64,000 bases of DNA from Helicobacter pylori (GTDB lineage: Bacteria > Campylobacterota > Campylobacteria > Campylobacterales > Helicobacteraceae). The position numbers and the translations under genes were made by a program. Location of the stretch: NCBI RefSeq assembly GCF_030062585.1, contig NZ_CP071935.1, positions 310,001-374,000 of the forward strand, in the 5' to 3' direction. The notes under the pieces were generated by a model, which was given only the letters and a program-made list of their open reading frames with translations, did not search any database and had not been told where the DNA came from. Shown here in pieces: positions 44,301 to 54,841 of this stretch; the first letter of the stretch is position 1; each line of letters opens with the position of its first letter.

Positions 44301-45131
44301 TTAAAATAAATTTTGGATTTTTAACATGTCGGTTACTAAGTGTTCTAACTCATCAGGTTTTAGCATGTTTGCTCCATCGCTTAGGGCGTTTTTAGGATCA
44401 ATGTGTGTTTCAGCGAATAACCCATCAATCCCCACCGCAGCCGCCGCTCTGGCTAAAATAGGGGCAAAAGAGCTGTCTCCTGAACTTTTCCCATTCGCTC
44501 CCCCTGGCATTTGCACGCTATGGGTAGCGTCAAAAATCACCGGTGCAAACTCTCGCATGATTTTTAAAGAGCGCATATCCACCACTAAATTCCCATACCC
44601 AAAGCTGCTCCCCCTTTCACACAGCCACACGCCATTTTTCAACGCCGTTTCATAAGTGGGGCTTTGAATGCTTTTATCTCTCGTTTTAAGGGCTTTTAAG
44701 ACAGAATATTGCATGTCTTTTGGGTTCATGAATTGCCCTTTTTTGATATTGACAATAGCGTTAGTTTGGCTCACTGCTACAATCAGATCCGTTTGGCGGC
44801 ACAAAAACGCCGGGATTTGTAAAATATCCGCTACTTTGGCTGCCACGCTTGCTTGATAGCTCTCATGCACATCGGTTAAGATTTTATAACCAAATTCATC
44901 TTTGATGGTTTGCAACATTTCTAAGCCTTTTTCTAAACCAGGCCCTCTGTAACTCTCTAAACTCGTGCGGTTAGCCTTATCAAAACTCGCTTTAAAATAA
45001 AAATCCAACCGCTCGTTGTTGGCTAGGGGTTGCAATTTAATAGCGATACTTCTTAGATTTTCTAAACTCTCAATGACGCATGGGCCAGCGATTAAAACGG
45101 GTTTAGGGGTTTTTGTTTCAGGGGTTTTCAT
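44301..45131 (-). CDS. kdsA: 3-deoxy-8-phosphooctulonate (KDO-8-P) synthase
   Basis: A 276-residue TIM-barrel aldolase-type enzyme that condenses phosphoenolpyruvate with arabinose 5-phosphate. The AGPCVIES motif is at residues 15-22, and conserved [18 protein letters not shown] and [10 protein letters not shown] are visible. Cys23-type metal site: the position equivalent to the metal ligand is the Cys in AGPC, so a metal-dependent enzyme is likely. It overlaps the carbonic anhydrase gene upstream by 14 bases. Confidence 0.96.
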   Translation of the reverse strand: MKTPETKTPKPVLIAGPCVIESLENLRSIAIKLQPLANNERLDFYFKASFDKANRTSLESYRGPGLEKGLEMLQTIKDEFGYKILTDVHESYQASVAAKVADILQIPAFLCRQTDLIVAVSQTNAIVNIKKGQFMNPKDMQYSVLKALKTRDKSIQSPTYETALKNGVWLCERGSSFGYGNLVVDMRSLKIMREFAPVIFDATHSVQMPGGANGKSSGDSSFAPILARAAAAVGIDGLFAETHIDPKNALSDGANMLKPDELEHLVTDMLKIQNLF

Positions 45132-45783
45132 AACTTATCCTTTGTTTAATGGTTTCTTCAATCGGCTCAAAAAAATGGCTTTCAAAATTATAATTATAAA
45201 TCCTGCCTGTTTCTATGATGTAGTGCCAACCAAAAATTTTTAATTCATTCTTGCTCGCTTTCTCTTGAATGAAATCATAGCTTAAGAGGTTGTTGAGTTG
45301 CAAGCGCACGCTCAAACGCTCTGTAAGCCATGAACGCTTGGCGGAATGGTTGCTGAATTGCGGGCGGTTTTTTAATTCTTCTTTAACAGGCTCTAAGAAT
45401 TGTATCCAGTCTGCAATGTAAGGGGTTTTAGCCTTGGTGGTTTCATCATTGATCAAATGAATGCTCCCGCAAGCCCCACAATCGCTATGCCCGCAAATGA
45501 TTAAATTTTGAACGCCCACATGCGCAATAGCGTATTCAACGCTCGCAATGGTAGAAAGGGATTCTTTACAGCTTGTTTTAGGGGGGATCACATTGCCCAT
45601 GTTGCGGATCACATACAATTCGCCCGGTTTGGTGCCGGTGATTAGATTGGGCACGACTCGTGAATCCACGCAAGAAATGAACAGAGTGTGGGGCTTTTGC
45701 TTAGTCTTTAAACTCTCATAAAGCTCTTTAAGCTCTTCATATTCATTCTCTTGAAACTCTAACGCTCCTAAAAACGCTTTCAC
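45118..45783 (-). CDS. Beta-class carbonic anhydrase, cytoplasmic
   Basis: A 221-residue beta-carbonic anhydrase. The zinc ligands and catalytic dyad are in [10 protein letters not shown] (Cys and the Asp-Arg dyad near residues 42-46) and HSDCGACG (His and Cys near 98-101). It equilibrates carbon dioxide and bicarbonate; H. pylori also has a periplasmic alpha-type enzyme, and both support urease-based acid resistance. Older annotations call the gene icfA (HP0004). Its start is 118 bases from the divergent pyrF promoter. Confidence 0.95.
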   Translation of the reverse strand: MKAFLGALEFQENEYEELKELYESLKTKQKPHTLFISCVDSRVVPNLITGTKPGELYVIRNMGNVIPPKTSCKESLSTIASVEYAIAHVGVQNLIICGHSDCGACGSIHLINDETTKAKTPYIADWIQFLEPVKEELKNRPQFSNHSAKRSWLTERLSVRLQLNNLLSYDFIQEKASKNELKIFGWHYIIETGRIYNYNFESHFFEPIEETIKQRISYENP

Positions 45784-45866
45784 TCTTTAACCCTTAAATC
45801 TTATTTTCTTAAACTTGGTTTTTTTAAAACGCTTATCATAGCTAAAAATCTTGCATTTCTTTTTGT

Positions 45867-45872
45867 TATAAT
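45867..45872 (+). promoter_or_regulatory. -10 box of pyrF
   Basis: TATAAT preceded by TTGT, 29 bases before the pyrF ATG. It is the only good plus-strand candidate between pyrF and carbonic anhydrase. Confidence 0.6.
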
Positions 45873-45901
45873 GGCGTTATTTTACACTTTAAAGGGCTTT
45901 C

Positions 45902-46585
45902 ATGCAATTATGTGTCGCATTGGATTTAGAAAAAAAAGAGGACAATCTTTCCTTATTACAAGAATTGAAGGGCTTAGATTTATGGGCTAAGGTGGGGCTT
46001 AGATCTTTTATAAGAGATGGGGCTGTTTTTTTAGATGAAATCAGAAAGATTGATGAAAATTTTAAGATCTTTTTGGATTTGAAGCTCTATGATATTCCTT
46101 ATACTATGGCAAATGCCGCGCTAGAATGCGCGAAATTAGAAATTGACATGCTCACCGTGCATTTGAGCAGCGCTAAAAGCGCGCTAACAGCTTTAATGCA
46201 ACGCCTAAACGCTCTTAAAAAACGCCCCTTAATCATGGGCGTGAGCGCTTTAACCAGCTTTAGCGAAGAGGAATTTTTGATGGTGTATAACGCCCCTTTA
46301 AAAACGCAAGCGATCAAATTAAGCGCTATGGGTAAAGAGAGCGGGATTGATGGGGTGGTGTGTTCGGTGTTTGAAAGCTTAGCGATTAAAGAGGCTTTGG
46401 GTCAAGGCTTTTTGACTTTAACCCCTGGCATAAGGCTGGATAAAAACGACAAAGAAGATCAAGAACGAGTGGCGAACGCTAAAGAAGCCAAACAAAATTT
46501 AAGCGATTTTATCGTGGTAGGCCGCCCCATTTATCAAGCTAAAGAGCCTAGAGAAGTGGTTTTAGAGCTTTTAAAGGATTGTTAA
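45902..46585 (+). CDS. pyrF: Orotidine 5'-phosphate decarboxylase
   Basis: A 227-residue TIM-barrel enzyme, the last step in UMP synthesis. The conserved [10 protein letters not shown] motif with catalytic Lys and Asp is near residues 58-67, and the phosphate-binding VVGRPIYQA segment near residue 208. The substrate-binding start LCVALDLE is typical. It shares one base with panC, whose ATG overlaps its stop. The two are in one transcript by position although they belong to different pathways. Confidence 0.96.
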   Translation: MQLCVALDLEKKEDNLSLLQELKGLDLWAKVGLRSFIRDGAVFLDEIRKIDENFKIFLDLKLYDIPYTMANAALECAKLEIDMLTVHLSSAKSALTALMQRLNALKKRPLIMGVSALTSFSEEEFLMVYNAPLKTQAIKLSAMGKESGIDGVVCSVFESLAIKEALGQGFLTLTPGIRLDKNDKEDQERVANAKEAKQNLSDFIVVGRPIYQAKEPREVVLELLKDC

Positions 46586-47415
46586 TGCGGGTGTTAGAAA
46601 CGATTGCTACTTTAAGAGAATATCGTAAAAGTTTGAAAGAAAGCGTGGGGTTTGTGCCGACTATGGGGGCTTTACACAGAGGGCATCAAAGCTTGATAGA
46701 AAGGAGTTTAAAAGAAAATTCCCACACGATTGTAAGCGTTTTTGTCAATCCCACGCAATTTGGGGCTAACGAGGATTTTAGCGCTTACCCGCGCCCTTTA
46801 GAAAAGGATTTGGCTTTGTGTGAAAAATTAGGCGTTAATGCGGTGTTTGTGCCTAAAATTGGCGAAATGTATCCCTATGAAGCAAAGCAACGCTTAAAAC
46901 TCTACGCCCCTACATTTTTATCCCGCTCTTTAGAGGGAGCCATGCGTAAGGGGCATTTTGATGGGGTGGTTCAGGTCGTGTTAAGATTGTTCCATCTTGT
47001 CAATCCCACTAGAGCGTATTTTGGCAAAAAGGACGCCCAACAGCTTTTAATCATCCAGCATTTAGTCCAAGATTTGCTTTTAGACATTGAAATAGCGCCA
47101 TGCGAGATTATGCGAGATGATGATAATCTGGCTTTAAGCTCTAGGAATGTGTATTTGAGTGCCACAGAAAGAAAACAAGCCCTAGCCATTCCAAAAGCTT
47201 TAGAAAATATCCAGCAGGCCATAGATAAGGGCGAAAAAGCGTGCGAAAAACTGAAAAAACTAGGGCTTGAAATTTTAAAAAATTTAGAAGTGGATTATTT
47301 GGAATGTTGTAACCACAAGCTAGAGCCTTTAAAAACCATAGAGCCGGCTAACACGCTCATTTTAGTGGCGGCTCGTGTGGGTAAAACCAGGCTTTTAGAT
47401 AATTTATGGGTGTAG
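46585..47415 (+). CDS. panC: Pantothenate synthetase
   Basis: A 276-residue nucleotidyltransferase-fold enzyme that joins pantoate and beta-alanine. The [14 protein letters not shown] segment carries the HIGH-like motif (residues about 25-38), and [11 protein letters not shown] and the KMSSRN-like LSSRNVYLS are present. I place the start at the ATG overlapping the pyrF stop; in-frame TTG two codons earlier is also possible. It is the last protein gene before the convergent tRNA cluster, 13 bases away. Confidence 0.96.
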   Translation: MRVLETIATLREYRKSLKESVGFVPTMGALHRGHQSLIERSLKENSHTIVSVFVNPTQFGANEDFSAYPRPLEKDLALCEKLGVNAVFVPKIGEMYPYEAKQRLKLYAPTFLSRSLEGAMRKGHFDGVVQVVLRLFHLVNPTRAYFGKKDAQQLLIIQHLVQDLLLDIEIAPCEIMRDDDNLALSSRNVYLSATERKQALAIPKALENIQQAIDKGEKACEKLKKLGLEILKNLEVDYLECCNHKLEPLKTIEPANTLILVAARVGKTRLLDNLWV

Positions 47416-47428
47416 TTTGAAATTTTTG

Positions 47429-47504
47429 TGGCGACCCTTGAAAGATTTGAACTTCCGTTTCCACCGTGAAAGGGTGGTATCCTTGGCCACTAGATGAAAG
47501 GGTC
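47429..47504 (-). tRNA. tRNA-Glu (anticodon TTC), first of two
   Basis: Cloverleaf on the minus strand: acceptor GACCCTT pairs with AAGGGTC, anticodon loop CTTTCAC with TTC, and the encoded CCA after a G discriminator. The T stem GGAAG/CTTTC has a G-U pair. Its anticodon arm is identical to that of the other tRNA-Glu, but the D loop and T arm differ. Confidence 0.9.
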
Positions 47505-47566
47505 ATTTTTAACGATTGACTATTATTTGAAGATAAAGCGTAGAAAATGATTTAAAAAGTTCTTGG

Positions 47567-47643
47567 TGGCGGAGCGGACGGGACTCGAACCCGCGACCCC
47601 CTGCGTGACAGGCAGATATTCTAACCAGCTGAACTACCGCTCC
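47567..47643 (-). tRNA. tRNA-Asp (anticodon GTC)
   Basis: Acceptor GGAGCGG pairs with CCGCTCC, anticodon loop holds GTC, discriminator G and CCA are encoded. D loop and T arm (GGGTTCGAGTCCC) are standard. A further CCA triplet follows the mature 3' end. Confidence 0.95.
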
Positions 47644-47693
47644 CTATCAAAACCCCATAGCCTAAAAACGCATGCTTGAAGCTAAGTCAAAAA

Positions 47694-47769
47694 TGGTGGT
47701 CGCTATAAGACTCGAACTTATGACATCTACCTTGTAAGGGTAGCGCTCTACCAACTGAGCTAAGCGACC
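47694..47769 (-). tRNA. tRNA-Val (anticodon TAC)
   Basis: Acceptor GGTCGCT pairs with AGCGACC, anticodon stem CTACC/GGTAG with TAC in the loop, A discriminator and encoded CCA. Confidence 0.95.
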
Positions 47770-47806
47770 ACAATATTGAGATAAAATCCAACTAAATTTA
47801 AAAGAG

Positions 47807-47881
47807 TGGTGACTCCTAGGGGATTTGAACCCCTGTAACCACCGTGAAAGGGTGGTATCCTAACCACTAGATGAAGGAGCC
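47807..47881 (-). tRNA. tRNA-Glu (anticodon TTC), second of two
   Basis: Acceptor GGCTCCT pairs with AGGAGTC (one G-U pair), anticodon TTC, A discriminator and encoded CCA. Confidence 0.95.
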
Positions 47882-47893
47882 ACTACGCTCAAA

Positions 47894-47969
<76 letters not shown>

Positions 47970-47982
47970 TCACAAAAAGATA

Positions 47983-48011
47983 ATGATACAATTTTTTTTA
48001 ACGCTTGTCAA
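47983..48011 (-). promoter_or_regulatory. Strong promoter of the tRNA operon
   Basis: On the minus strand TTGACA (48011-48006), a 17-base spacer and TATCAT (47988-47983), nine to ten bases before tRNA-Lys. It is among the strongest consensus matches in the window, as expected for stable RNA. Confidence 0.85.
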
Positions 48012-48423
48012 GAATAACTGAAAAATATTGCGGTTTTCATAGAAACGACACGCTCTTAAAACGGCATAACAGCTTTTTGCTTAAATAAAAAACTTGGTTG
48101 CGCTTTAATGCTATAAGGATCACAATAGATGCGTTTTGGTTATTGGCTAGTATTGTTTTTTTGGGGTTTTAAAAAAGCTTTATCAAGATCTAACAAATCT
48201 TATTAGGATTTAATGCTTTTTTGTTTAAAAAATTTCATTTTTAAAAAATGAGTTTTTAAAGCTTTGTTTTATCGTTTTAGATCTTATTTTGTTGTAAAAC
48301 GCATTTTCTTTTATTTTATTTTCTTAAAGGGATAGGGGTGGATTTTGCACTTGACCCCCCAAAAAAGAAAATTCAAAAAAAGAAACCCCTTAAAAAGGGA
48401 GTTTCATAAAAGGTTTTAACGCT
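48012..48423. other. Spacer between tRNA promoter and hopZ, no gene
   Basis: About 400 AT-rich bases with many poly-A and poly-T runs. It contains the hopZ terminator near its end. I see no coding region or RNA structure otherwise. Confidence 0.6.
48373..48405 (-). terminator. Intrinsic terminator of hopZ
   Basis: On the minus strand GAAACTCCCTT and AAGGGGTTTC pair around a TTT loop (48382-48405), then seven Ts follow. Confidence 0.75.
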
Positions 48424-50528
48424 TTAATAAGCGAACACATAATTCAAATACACGCTATAGAGTCTGCGGTATTGGAGTTGGGTGCCTAGCAAAGAATAGT
48501 AATTCGTGTTGATCGTAGGGATCTTCACGCCCAATTCCACGCCATGCTGAGCCGCATGATCGCTCGCTTTCTTTTTGTTTTTAGCGAGGTTCATTCTCAA
48601 GCCCAAGTTGAATAAGAATTGGAAATTCGCCACATTCATTTTAGCGCTGTAAAAATTATTGAATGTCGCTAAATTCACGTATTGGGAATTAAGCCATGAA
48701 GTGCCCGCTAAGGCGATACCGCCAAACACCCCAAAAGAAATCTTATTGTTTTTGGTGGCTTTGTCATTGATGAAGTTATAAAGGACATCTGTCCCTACCC
48801 CATAAGTGAACACATCAGAGGCGGAGTTGAAAAAGCTGGATTTGATATAAGCATGGTTATAGTCAAAAAAGCCGTAATACCTTAACCCCCACCTTCTTTT
48901 TTCACCAAAGAATTGTTTATACCCTATTTGCACGCCGATCCCATTCATGGCACCATTGTTGGTTTGAGAGCTGATTAAGCCAACGCGTCTGAAAGGGTTA
49001 TGCCCTAATTCTTGCGTGGCGCTTAATAATTGCGAATAAGCGCTCTGGTTGACTTGATAAACGGCCTGTAAGCCCCCGGGGTTATTAGGGTTAGTGGATT
49101 GGCTTATCAAATTTTTAAGGAATGGGGAATTAGGCGTGTTTGAAGCGGTCGTGGTGATGCTGTTATAAGTGTTGTTTAAAGTGCTAAGGCTGCCTCTAAA
49201 ATCAAGTATGGTGCGTGCCAACAACTCAGATTGCTTGATTTGCTCGGCTTGAGTGCCAAAATGCGCAAGGCTGTTATCTAAAGCCGTTATCGTCTCTTCC
49301 ACATACGCGCAACCGGCTCCCCAAGTGTTGTTAGTAACCCCTTGATTGGGCAATGTCCCACCCCCATTTCTGCAAGCTGCCAAGTAATTTGTGATAAATT
49401 GGCTTGGGATAGTGTTAAGGTCTTTTTTCATTTGATCGGCTAGTTCGAGCATCTTGGCTTGTGCTTGAGCGTGATTGAGCATGTTTTGAGCGAAAGCCCT
49501 ATCAGCAGAGGTGTAAGGGTTGAAATCTTGCGGCGCGTTTTGATTGCTTTGCTGGTTAGTATTAAGGCTTTGAGCTTGCGCGACGATTTCTTGGGCGTTT
49601 TTGATCATGCTAGTAACGGCGCTAAATTCAGCACTAAAGATTTGGCACGCATTCCCATCTTTATTGATACCCCATGGGCTACCATTACCCGCACTGTTTT
49701 CATTATGCGTGGATCGCACCAAAGGGCATTGGGTGTTAAGGACATTCATGATCGTGCTGGCTTGTTCTAAAAGGTTTTGAGCGGTATTGGTGAATTTGAA
49801 TGTTTGCGTTTCTTGGTTGTTATTACCACTGCTAGTTGCACTATTACTGCTATTATTTTTTCGACAGAATTGATCCACACCACCATTAATTTCAGCAGTT
49901 TGTTTGCATTCGTAGGTGTAGGTTACGGTCACTTCTGTGCCTTTCCCGTCCAAGACAGGAAACCCATTTCCCTCCTTTAAAGCTTGTTGGATAGCTTGAT
50001 AGGCTTTATTGAGTTTTTCAAATTCTTGGATAGACATGGATTTACCAGGACCAGTCGCTTCATACCGGTTGCAAGTGATGTTCGTTGAATAGCTTCCTGG
50101 TTGGTTATTGAAAACAACGCTGCCAGGCCCACTCTCTGTGCCATTGCCATTCCCACACATTATCGCATAGCCTATCACATTCCACAGCCCCACCGCCGCA
50201 TTCAACGCCAAAGAGACGGCTTGATACGCCGGGGAGTTGGTTTTTTCGCCAGTCAAACCTTGCGTGTTTGCTTTTAAATTATCGATCGCAGCATTGATTT
50301 CTGAAGGGCTGCTCGCGTTCGTTACCGCCTGATTGAGGTTGTTGAAATTGGTTAAAAAGTTGCTCAAATTCTCATAAGTGTCTGAGAGTTTTTTCAATTC
50401 GCCGGTGTTTTTCACCATTTGAGCGGCTTCGCCGATTTGATAGCCGGCGCTGATAAAAAAGCCGTTGTCTTCAGCGTTTAAAAGCGATGAAGCGAGAGAG
50501 AGAGAGAGAGTAAAAAGGTTTTTTTCAT
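48424..50528 (-). CDS. hopZ: Outer-membrane adhesin HopZ, phase-variable and out of frame
   Basis: Hop-family outer-membrane protein implicated in gastric adhesion. The C-terminal beta-barrel ends LNYVFAY, with the alternating aromatic pattern and final aromatic residue needed for Bam insertion. The N-terminal extracellular region has the Hop cysteine pairs. The native start is the ATG at 50528, with AAGGAG before it, giving a signal peptide that enters a (CT)8 repeat (17 bases). In this frame translation stops after 16 residues, so the gene is OFF. Seven or ten CT copies would give a 700- or 702-residue protein. A longer open frame starting at 50628 is spurious. Confidence 0.9.
50494..50510 (-). 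repeat. CT dinucleotide repeat in the hopZ signal sequence
   Basis: Seventeen alternating C/T bases on the minus strand, (CT)8 plus C, encoding Leu-Ser repeats. Known phase-variation switch of hopZ; length here is out of frame from the ATG. Confidence 0.95.
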
Positions 50529-50592
50529 AAATTTTCTCCTTGAAATAAAATTGAGTGATTGAAATTTTATACATTAAGAATGTATTAAAAGC

Positions 50593-50623
50593 ATTGTAGC
50601 ATGAAATCGTTTTTTTTTTTTTT
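50593..50623 (-). promoter_or_regulatory. hopZ promoter with A14 tract in the -35 region
   Basis: TACAAT (50598-50593, minus strand) as -10 box; eleven bases upstream begins a run of 14 A (50610-50623). The tract occupies about -25 to -38 relative to a start near 50586. Length changes in such tracts alter promoter strength in other H. pylori adhesin genes. Confidence 0.55.
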
Positions 50624-50780
50624 GTCATTTAGAGAAAATTTTAGAATTTTGCAAATTTTACGCGTTTGTTTGGGTGGTATTGGAAAGAATTTTTAGATTT
50701 TATTTTAATGGAACGCTAATGATAAAAGCTTAACAGAGATTTTTTGTTGCGCGTTTTTCAAAACGAGCGGTTTTGTCAAA

Positions 50781-50803
50781 TGAAAAGCCCCCCAAAAGGG
50801 GGG
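50781..50803 (-). terminator. Intrinsic terminator of groESL
   Basis: CCCCCC and GGGGGG form a stem around AAAA (50788-50803), followed on the minus strand by CTTTTC. Confidence 0.85.
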
Positions 50804-50853
50804 ATTCTAGAAGATGGATTTTAAAAGCAGATGATACTAAAAAGCAAGGGGGC

Positions 50854-52503
<1,650 letters not shown>

Positions 52504-52519
52504 TTAATAATAATGTTTT

Positions 52520-52876
52520 TTAGTGTTTTTTGTGATCATGACAGCAAGCTTCAGCATGTTTGTGATCTTTATGATCATGGCTATTGGCATGACAGCAAGA
52601 TCCCGCGCCCACGATGCCCAGAACGTCTTCTAGTTCTAGCACCATGTATTCAGTGCCGTCTAAAACGATTTCTGCGCCTTTGTATTTGCCAAAAGCGATC
52701 ACATCGCCTTCTTTAACGCATTTGCAACCCTCACTGATTTTATGGCTAACGGCTTTGACTACGCCCATTAAAGGCTTTTCTTTAGCGTTATCAGGGATGA
52801 TGATGCCTGAACTGGTTTTGTTCTCTTCTTCAAGTCTTTCTACTAAGACCCTTTCTCCTAATGGTTGAAACTTCAT
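52520..52876 (-). CDS. groES: Co-chaperonin GroES with nickel-binding tail
   Basis: The first 92 residues or so are the usual GroES domain with the mobile-loop region ([13 protein letters not shown]). Residues about 93-118 form an extra domain unique to gastric Helicobacter: [14 protein letters not shown] followed by CCHDHKKH, holding eight His and four Cys. It binds nickel and bismuth and links folding to nickel storage for urease and hydrogenase. The start is ATG with AGGAG (AGTTCTCC on the plus strand). It is 118 residues against about 95 in other bacteria. Confidence 0.98.
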   Translation of the reverse strand: MKFQPLGERVLVERLEEENKTSSGIIIPDNAKEKPLMGVVKAVSHKISEGCKCVKEGDVIAFGKYKGAEIVLDGTEYMVLELEDVLGIVGAGSCCHANSHDHKDHKHAEACCHDHKKH

Positions 52877-52913
52877 TTCAGTTCTCCTAAGTTTTGATAA
52901 ATAAAATAGAAAT

Positions 52914-52940
52914 TTAGCGCTTAGTATTCTTAAGCGACAT
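52914..52940 (-). promoter_or_regulatory. CIRCE-like HrcA operator of groESL
   Basis: TTAGCGCTT, nine bases, then AAGCGACAT: the first arm matches the CIRCE half TTAGCACTC at seven of nine positions, and the 9-base spacer is conserved. The inner CGCTTA/TAAGCG is a perfect inverted repeat. It overlaps the expected transcription start. Confidence 0.7.
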
Positions 52941-52941
52941 A

Positions 52942-52970
52942 ACTATAGCGCATTTTTAGGGATAAGTCAA
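52942..52970 (-). promoter_or_regulatory. groESL promoter
   Basis: On the minus strand TTGACT (52970-52965), 17 bases, TATAGT (52947-52942). The CIRCE-like operator begins two bases downstream of the -10 box. Confidence 0.85.
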
Positions 52971-53105
52971 GCCATAAAACCAAAGCTAAGATTGTAATTA
53001 TAAGGATTATTAAGTCTATTTATATCAAGTTTCATTAGTTTAAAAATATAAGGATTAGAAAAGGGGCGTTATCAACAAACCTTTTTGAAGATTTTATTTA
53101 TTGAG

Positions 53106-53111
53106 TATAAT
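53106..53111 (+). promoter_or_regulatory. -10 box of dnaG
   Basis: TATAAT in TGAGTATAATCCC, 50 bases before the dnaG start. It drives dnaG and the PP-loop gene. Confidence 0.6.
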
Positions 53112-53161
53112 CCCTTTTGAGAAAGTCAAACCAAGAAAGCACGATGAAGAAAGCATGAAAA

Positions 53162-54841
53162 ATGATTCTTAAAAGTTCCATTGATCGCCTTTTGCAAACG
53201 ATAGACATTGTAGAAGTCATTAGCTCTTATGTGGATTTGAGGAAATCAGGTTCGAATTACATGGCTTGTTGCCCTTTTCATGAAGAAAGGAGCGCGAGTT
53301 TTAGCGTCAATCAAATTAAAGGGTTTTACCATTGCTTTGGGTGTGGGGCGAGCGGGGATAGCATTAAATTTGTGATGGCGTTTGAAAAGCTTTCGTTTGT
53401 GGAAGCGCTTGAGAAATTAGCCCACCGATTCAATATAGCTTTAGAGTATGACAAAGGCGTTTATTACGATCATAAAGAAGATTACCACCTTTTAGAAATG
53501 GTGAGCTCGTTGTATCAAGAAGAGCTTTTTAACGCCCCGTTTTTTTTGAATTATTTGCAAAAAAGAGGGCTTAGCATGGAGAGCATCAAAGCGTTTAAAT
53601 TAGGCTTATGCACGAATAAAATTGATTACGGCATTGAAAATAAAGGCTTGAATAAGGATAAACTCATTGAATTAGGCGTGCTAGGCAAGAGCGATAAAAA
53701 GGATAAAACCTATTTGCGCTTTTTGGATCGCATCATGTTCCCTATTTATAGCCCTAGCGCTCAAGTGGTGGGTTTTGGAGGGCGCACCTTAAAAGAAAAA
53801 GCGGCCAAGTATATCAATTCGCCCCAAAGTAAGCTTTTTGATAAATCCAGTTTGCTCTATGGCTATCATTTGGCTAAAGAACACATCTATAAACAAAAGC
53901 AAGTCATTGTAACAGAGGGGTATTTGGATGTGATTTTATTGCACCAGGCGGGTTTTAAAAACGCCATAGCCACGCTTGGGACAGCTTTAACGCCATCGCA
54001 TTTGCCCTTGCTTAAAAAAGGCGATCCAGAAATCCTCTTAAGCTATGATGGGGATAAGGCAGGGCGGAATGCGGCTTATAAAGCGAGCTTGATGCTGGCT
54101 AAAGAGCAAAGGAGGGGGGGGGTGATTTTGTTTGAAAACAACCTAGACCCTGCGGAGATGATCGCTAATGGCCAGATTGAAACCTTAAAAGACTTGTTAT
54201 CGCGCCCCATGGCTTTTATTGAATTTGTTTTAAGGTGCATGGCGGGTTCTTATCTTTTAGACGATCCTTTAGAAAAAGATAAGGCTCTTAAAGAAATGTT
54301 AGGGTTTTTAAAAAACTTTTCCTTGCTTTTACAAAGCGAATACAAGCCCTTAATCGCTGCACTTTTGCAAGCGCCTTTGCATGTTTTAGGGATTAGAGAG
54401 CGAGTCTCTTTTCAGCCTTTTTACCCCCAAACAGAAAAACCCAATCTTGCTCAAAAGTTCGCCCATGTTCCTAACACGATGAGTTTGGAATTTTTAGAAA
54501 AATTAGTGATCCGCTATCTTTTAGAAGACAGAAGCTTGTTGGATTTGGCGGTGGGTTATATCCATAGTGGGGTATTCTTGCATAAAAAACAAGAATTTGA
54601 CGCTTTGTGTCAAGAAAAATTGGACGACCCTAAATTAGTTGCGTTATTATTAGATGCGAATTTACCCCTAAAAAAAGGGGGTTTTGAAAAGGAATTGCGT
54701 TTGTTGATTTTGCGCTATTTTGAGCGCCAACTCAAAGAAATCCCTAAAAGCTCGCTCCCTTTTAGCGAAAAAATGATCTGTTTGAAAAAGGCTCGCCAAG
54801 CCATTATGAAATTAAAACAAGGAGAATTAGTCGCCATATGA
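53162..54841 (+). CDS. dnaG: DNA primase
   Basis: A 559-residue primase. The zinc-ribbon (CPFHEERSASFSVN...HCFGCGASGD) is at residues about 38-68, the TOPRIM domain has EGYLDVI near residue 255 and SYDGDKAGRNAA near 305, and the C-terminal part is the DnaB-interacting domain. A run of nine Gs at 54114-54122 encodes Arg-Gly-Gly-Val. The start ATG follows AAGCATGAAAA, a poor ribosome binding site, but gives the standard N-terminus. It overlaps the next gene by four bases. Confidence 0.96.
   Translation: MILKSSIDRLLQTIDIVEVISSYVDLRKSGSNYMACCPFHEERSASFSVNQIKGFYHCFGCGASGDSIKFVMAFEKLSFVEALEKLAHRFNIALEYDKGVYYDHKEDYHLLEMVSSLYQEELFNAPFFLNYLQKRGLSMESIKAFKLGLCTNKIDYGIENKGLNKDKLIELGVLGKSDKKDKTYLRFLDRIMFPIYSPSAQVVGFGGRTLKEKAAKYINSPQSKLFDKSSLLYGYHLAKEHIYKQKQVIVTEGYLDVILLHQAGFKNAIATLGTALTPSHLPLLKKGDPEILLSYDGDKAGRNAAYKASLMLAKEQRRGGVILFENNLDPAEMIANGQIETLKDLLSRPMAFIEFVLRCMAGSYLLDDPLEKDKALKEMLGFLKNFSLLLQSEYKPLIAALLQAPLHVLGIRERVSFQPFYPQTEKPNLAQKFAHVPNTMSLEFLEKLVIRYLLEDRSLLDLAVGYIHSGVFLHKKQEFDALCQEKLDDPKLVALLLDANLPLKKGGFEKELRLLILRYFERQLKEIPKSSLPFSEKMICLKKARQAIMKLKQGELVAI

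Noticed and set aside
50529..50628. An upstream 33-codon extension of hopZ that keeps the frame open
   Set aside because: No ribosome binding site, a non-signal-like sequence with many lysines, and it crosses the promoter and A14 tract. The ATG at 50528 has AAGGAG and begins the known signal peptide.
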